This document shows, one piece after another, positions 62,401 through 64,000 of a DNA stretch of 64,000 nucleotides; the first letter of the stretch is position 1, and every line of letters begins with the position of its first letter. The DNA is from Cheilinus undulatus. Its lineage: Eukaryota; Chordata; Actinopteri; Labriformes; Labridae. The notes below the pieces were generated by a model. The model was given only the letters and a program-made list of their open reading frames with translations, was not told the DNA's origin and ran no database searches. Made by a program: the position numbers and the translations under genes. The stretch spans positions 26,292,719-26,356,718 of the forward strand of contig NC_054882.1 of assembly GCF_018320785.1 (NCBI RefSeq). Direction: 5' to 3'.

Positions 62401-62919
62401 TGTGTAGAAAATTAGGGGAAATCTTAAAACCAAAAGACATAGGTATAAATTATCCAGACCCAGGCACTCAATGTGATTAGAAAATGTAAAACCCCTTTTT
62501 ATTCATAGGGCTAAAAGCAGATATGCTTCTGCATCTTTTGAATGTTTCTAGCCCTGTGAATTGTAGGCCTTTTGCATTTTCCCAAACATATTGAGTGATT
62601 GGATCTGGATCATTTACACAAATGTTTTTTGGTCTTAAGTTCTCCCCAATTTGAGTGCTCTTGGGAAACCGGGAAAAGTCATGCACACTTCAAAGGCCTC
62701 TCATTTAAAAAGCCATCATGTTTTGACCATTGGGGCCTTCATCAAAGCGTGCAGACAGACTTGCTTGCTCAGAGTCTCTTCTTTTAGTGCTCATATGCCA
62801 ATGTTTGGTTAAATTTTTCAGTTTGCTGTCTGAACTTATCAACACAAATCAGATCCTTGTATTTTGTTTCCAAGAAGCTCAAATAAATATCTAGAGAAGC
62901 ATTTCAGTACTGTAGAAAG
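62401..62919. other. Intergenic, nothing recognised
   Basis: Possibly old repeat (for example around 62600-62760), without clear ends or coding similarity. Confidence 0.35.
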
Positions 62920-64000
62920 ATCACAAGGATTCTTTATTTTCACATACAAATATTATTTTAAATATATCTTTTTTGCTGTCCTTACATTATGGCCAATTAC
63001 AACACTGTCCACTGAATGGTTGCTAGCACATTGATTTCACTTCACACCGGCACAGACGTCATGGACATAGACATGGAATCATTCAAAATGCCTGCATGTA
63101 TCTACAGATAATGAAGCAACCTCCACATATAAAGTTTCTAGATGATTCCAACATTTAAATTAGGGTCAAACACATGTACAAATGTACTGAAGACCAACAA
63201 ACAAACAGTGTACCAGATATGTATTCATTGTTTCTTTTTATGACAAAAAATAATAAAACACAGACACTTTTCAAAATAATTTCACCTTTCCTGGGCGTCA
63301 ACTTAATAACAGATTCATACTTCTAATCTCAACATATAAATATACAGTATATACAAAATAATTTTATAAAACATAGAAGGATCAGTGCTTCATATTCTTA
63401 AATTAATAATGAAAGACTAATCTTACAAAATAACATTATTGGTTCAGTAATTTCCTTTGAAGGCGTCCTTGGTACAATAGTCACTTCATGTTTTTCTTTG
63501 TCTTTATCGAAAGTTGATTTTGCATAATAAAACAAAGCCTTATTGTACGATTCCCTGCATGGAGCTGAGGCATATTGCATCATTTGATCTTTTATCATTT
63601 TGCTGTGCAAAGGAATCAGGATAAGGCAGGGCACAAGGCTTTTGTTAAACATGAATATAAGGCTTTTTAGGCTGCATACATTCTTTATAAAAGAGGATTT
63701 ACAAAAGTAATAACCCTACATTTCCTCAAAAATGAACCGTTTTCAGTAGTCTTCTCCCTTTTTGATTGAGCACAATGCTGATTTTTCTTTGCATGATGCA
63801 TTGCAGGCCACAGAAAATGTAAAAGTCTGGTCCCTCCTCCGTGCCAGTTGGCAGATTTGTTGATTGTTGATTGCTGATTACTGTGGTAAAAGAGGAGAGG
63901 AGTTCATCAACATAGCCCTCTTTTAATCAACACAGGCAAAAACATCCCAGCCTGAAGCCCTTGGATGAACATGCACGGAGCAGACAGGGATTTGACATCA
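62920..64000 (-). other. Possible 3' UTR of a minus-strand gene beyond the right edge
   Basis: On the minus strand an AATAAAG poly(A)-type signal lies near 62940-62933. The kilobase to its right is AT-rich, appears free of the repeats seen elsewhere and has only short open frames. That is how a long vertebrate 3' UTR looks, but no coding exon is present to confirm it. Confidence 0.3.

Noticed and set aside
1-64000. A CRISPR array, operon or other prokaryote-type system
   Set aside because: Gene structure and repeats are those of a vertebrate genome. The repeats present are degenerate or transposon-derived, without regular spacers.

Overview
The window looks like nuclear DNA of a percomorph-type teleost fish. 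It is AT-rich, its genes are split by GT-AG introns, and it carries typical fish transposons: Tc1/mariner, hAT MITEs, an L1-type LINE and a tRNA-derived SINE. No species can be named from the sequence. Four vertebrate genes are supported, all on the minus strand, and no new biological system was found among them.

Layout, left to right. Positions 1-11918 are the start of the first intron of dpf3, whose 32-nt first coding exon is at 11919-11950. Its promoter (CCAAT boxes, an NRF1-like site, a GC box) lies just upstream, at about 11951-12080. The intron is full of hAT-type MITEs, several with 8-bp target duplications. At 14350-25417 lies zfyve1 (DFCP1), with 11 coding exons that join without a frame break into 786 codons. 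It encodes an N-terminal cysteine-rich region, a P-loop NTPase and two FYVE domains. One intron holds a dead Tc1 copy and another an inverted repeat. At 30341-31172 is a three-exon Rho GTPase of the RhoU/RhoV group, most like rhov. It sits between a 1.9-kb T-rich degenerate repeat (about 27330-29190) and a 1.55-kb A-rich one (about 31640-33190). From about 33200 to 58370 I see no host gene. This stretch holds Tc1 remnants, a SINE with a hairpin, MITEs, and a nearly full-length L1 element (51235-56497) with an intact ORF1, a broken ORF2 and a 19-bp target duplication. At 58722-60549 is chac1, with three coding exons and 208 residues, and a promoter rich in CRE/ATF-like sites. The last kilobase may be the 3' UTR of another minus-strand gene.

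The genes do not form a pathway. DFCP1 binds PI3P on ER/Golgi membranes and marks omegasomes in autophagy. DPF3 is a chromatin reader of the BAF complex. RhoV is an atypical Rho GTPase. CHAC1 degrades glutathione during the ATF4 stress response. The pairing matters mostly as synteny: DPF3-ZFYVE1 and RHOV-CHAC1 are neighbours on two different human chromosomes (14q24 and 15q15) but lie together here.
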